Made by a program: the position numbers and the translations under genes. Below are positions 63,331-64,000 of a DNA stretch of 64,000 bases, one piece after another. Each line of letters begins with the position of its first letter. Positions within the stretch are counted from its first letter, which is position 1. The DNA is from Cellulophaga baltica. GTDB lineage: Bacteria; Bacteroidota; Bacteroidia; Flavobacteriales; Flavobacteriaceae. The stretch is from the NCBI RefSeq assembly GCF_900102165.1, contig NZ_FNBD01000009.1, positions 1 to 64,000 of the forward strand. Direction: 5' to 3'. Below the pieces are notes generated by a model. The model searched no databases, was not told where the DNA came from, and saw nothing but the letters and a program-made list of their open reading frames with translations.

Positions 63331-63358
63331 AAAAAGATTAAACAAATTTAATCTTTTT
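63331..63358 (-). promoter_or_regulatory. palindromic operator overlapping the crt promoter
   Basis: AAAAAGATTAAA-CAAA-TTTAATCTTTTT is a perfect 12-bp inverted repeat. On the minus strand the middle reads TAAATTTG (63350-63343), a perfect TAnnTTTG box, so a protein bound here would block RNA polymerase. The crt regulator start codon lies 10 bases away. Confidence 0.75.
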
Positions 63359-63449
63359 AATGATTGCATTTATTATTTCTGTGATTTTTTTACGGAAATA
63401 AATGTTCTGTTGAAGAATGAGGAGTAGAATAGTAGTGTAAAACAAAAAA

Positions 63450-63482
63450 AAGTCATTTAAGAAATAATTTCTTAAATGACTT
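63450..63482 (-). terminator. tRNA-Leu terminator
   Basis: AAGTCATTTAAGAAA-TAA-TTTCTTAAATGACTT, a 15-bp perfect stem. On the minus strand it is followed by eight T. It directly follows the tRNA 3' end. Confidence 0.88.
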
Positions 63483-63485
63483 ATG

Positions 63486-63569
63486 TGCCCACGACTAGAT
63501 TCGAACTAGCACGTCCTTACGAACACCACCCCCTCAAGGTGGCATGTCTACCAATTTCACCACGTGGGC
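63486..63569 (-). tRNA. tRNA-Leu (anticodon GAG)
   Basis: 84 nt on the minus strand. Acceptor stem GCCCACG/CGTGGGC, anticodon stem CCACC/GGTGG around loop TTGAGGG (anticodon GAG), long variable arm as in Leu tRNAs, TpsiC loop GTTCGAATC. Discriminator A; CCA is not encoded. It reads codons CUC and CUU. Confidence 0.95.
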
Positions 63570-63653
63570 ATTTTAAGTCTGCAAATTTAGTAAACTTTTT
63601 CTAACCACATTTATTTATGAAGTAAAACTCTACATCTGCAAAAATGAATATTT

Positions 63654-63684
63654 TTTGCAAATTCAAAATAAAATTATATATTTG
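63654..63684 (+). promoter_or_regulatory. promoter of the GntR gene
   Basis: TTTG at 63654-63657 and TATATTTG at 63677-63684, 19 bases apart, a very good Bacteroidota sigma-A match. Just downstream, 63691-63706 contains two ACCAG copies 11 bases apart (start to start), in the 5' leader, a possible operator. Confidence 0.7.
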
Positions 63685-63713
63685 ATCCATACCAGAACAG
63701 ACCAGTACGGTTG

Positions 63714-64000
63714 ATGATTATGCAAAATAGTTTTAGTTTTATTATTGATCACGAGAGTGATGTGCCAAAATATCAGCAAATTGTTGATGTAATTAACCAA
63801 TCTATCGCTAAAGATGTTTTAGCAATTGGTGATTCATTGCCTTCTGTGAATGCTTTTTGTCAAGAACATCATCTATCAAGAGATACCGTTTTTAAGGCGT
63901 ATACTATACTAAAGGAGAATGGAGTTGTCAAATCCGTTCCCAACAAAGGCTATTATATTGCTAGTAAAAACAGAAAAGTTTTATTAGTCTTGGATACTTT
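63714..64000 (+). CDS. GntR family regulator, 5' part (runs off the window)
   Basis: 95 codons are visible from the ATG at 63714 (a second ATG at 63720 is equally possible). The GntR winged helix is in IGDSLPSVNAFCQEHHLSRDTVFKAYTILKENG, ending GYYIAS. After it begins a beta-strand KVLLVLDT, as in GntR proteins with a LacI-like sugar-binding domain, but this cannot be confirmed here. The 3' end lies beyond the window. Confidence 0.88.
   Translation, partial: MIMQNSFSFIIDHESDVPKYQQIVDVINQSIAKDVLAIGDSLPSVNAFCQEHHLSRDTVFKAYTILKENGVVKSVPNKGYYIASKNRKVLLVLDT

Overview
The window looks like chromosomal DNA of a marine-type member of the Flavobacteriaceae (phylum Bacteroidota). The evidence is low GC, type IX secretion components (a CHU_C-type C-terminal domain protein and a PorP/SprF protein), SusC-like and DUF5916 outer-membrane barrels, the Bacteroidota -7 promoter box TAnnTTTG upstream of many genes, the ribosomal cluster L28-L33-DUF4295, and a yellow-pigment (carotenoid) operon. 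I cannot name the genus from the sequence. I saw no insertion sequence, prophage, integrase or CRISPR array. Almost everything is ordinary core or lineage-typical gene content.

Layout. 1-3.9 kb: surface module with the 3' part of a collagen-like protein, a huge acidic Ig/thrombospondin-3 protein with a T9SS sorting domain, and a PorP/SprF protein. 4.0-6.3 kb: idi, a PTPS/QueD-family enzyme, manA and a small helical protein. 6.3-16.6 kb: mostly minus-strand envelope genes (DUF4369 lipoprotein, DUF819 membrane protein, HAD phosphatase, DUF5916 barrel, DUF2089-Yip1-hydrolase operon, class A penicillin-binding protein), then an S1/P1 nuclease. 16.6-25.1 kb: AlkB-like dioxygenase with an AraC regulator, a secreted protein, a DUF885 lipoprotein, MOSC and DoxX proteins, an orphan membrane protein and htpG. 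25.1-28.8 kb: a regulatory intergenic region, a TetR regulator, an ABC1 kinase and a KAS III enzyme. 28.9-38.2 kb: TonB-type barrel, CoA-binding protein, recR, an E2 acyltransferase, DnaQ-type exonuclease, surface protein, FAH-fold protein, an orphan HPt protein and cinA. 38.3-44.4 kb: rpmB-rpmG-DUF4295, ftsY, amidase, serine hydrolase and rimO. 44.4-53 kb: DUF3999/DUF2339 membrane pair with a class A beta-lactamase-like lipoprotein, then two SurA-like chaperones and a MoxR ATPase. 53.1-58.4 kb: two different aconitases side by side. 58.5-59.6 kb: a tandem TlpA-like pair. 59.6-63.6 kb: the carotenoid operon (regulator-crtI-crtB-crtZ, read leftward) and tRNA-Leu(GAG). The right edge cuts a GntR regulator.

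How the parts work together. The best-integrated system is the pigment operon. Its first gene encodes a MerR protein with a cobalamin-binding domain that keeps the W-9x-EH and ExHxxG signatures of CarH-type B12 photoreceptors. A perfect 12-bp inverted repeat sits directly over its own TAnnTTTG box. This predicts light-controlled, self-regulated carotenoid synthesis. idi at 4 kb would supply the precursor; no lycopene cyclase is present in the window.

Other items worth a second look are a tandem TlpA pair in which one copy lost the first cysteine of CxxC, a sigma-54-like element with TGTCA repeats before htpG, a short transcription unit with a seven-codon reading frame and its own terminator, a perfect operator-like palindrome before the DUF2089 operon, and genes whose -7 box lies only 4-5 bases from the start codon, suggesting leaderless mRNAs.
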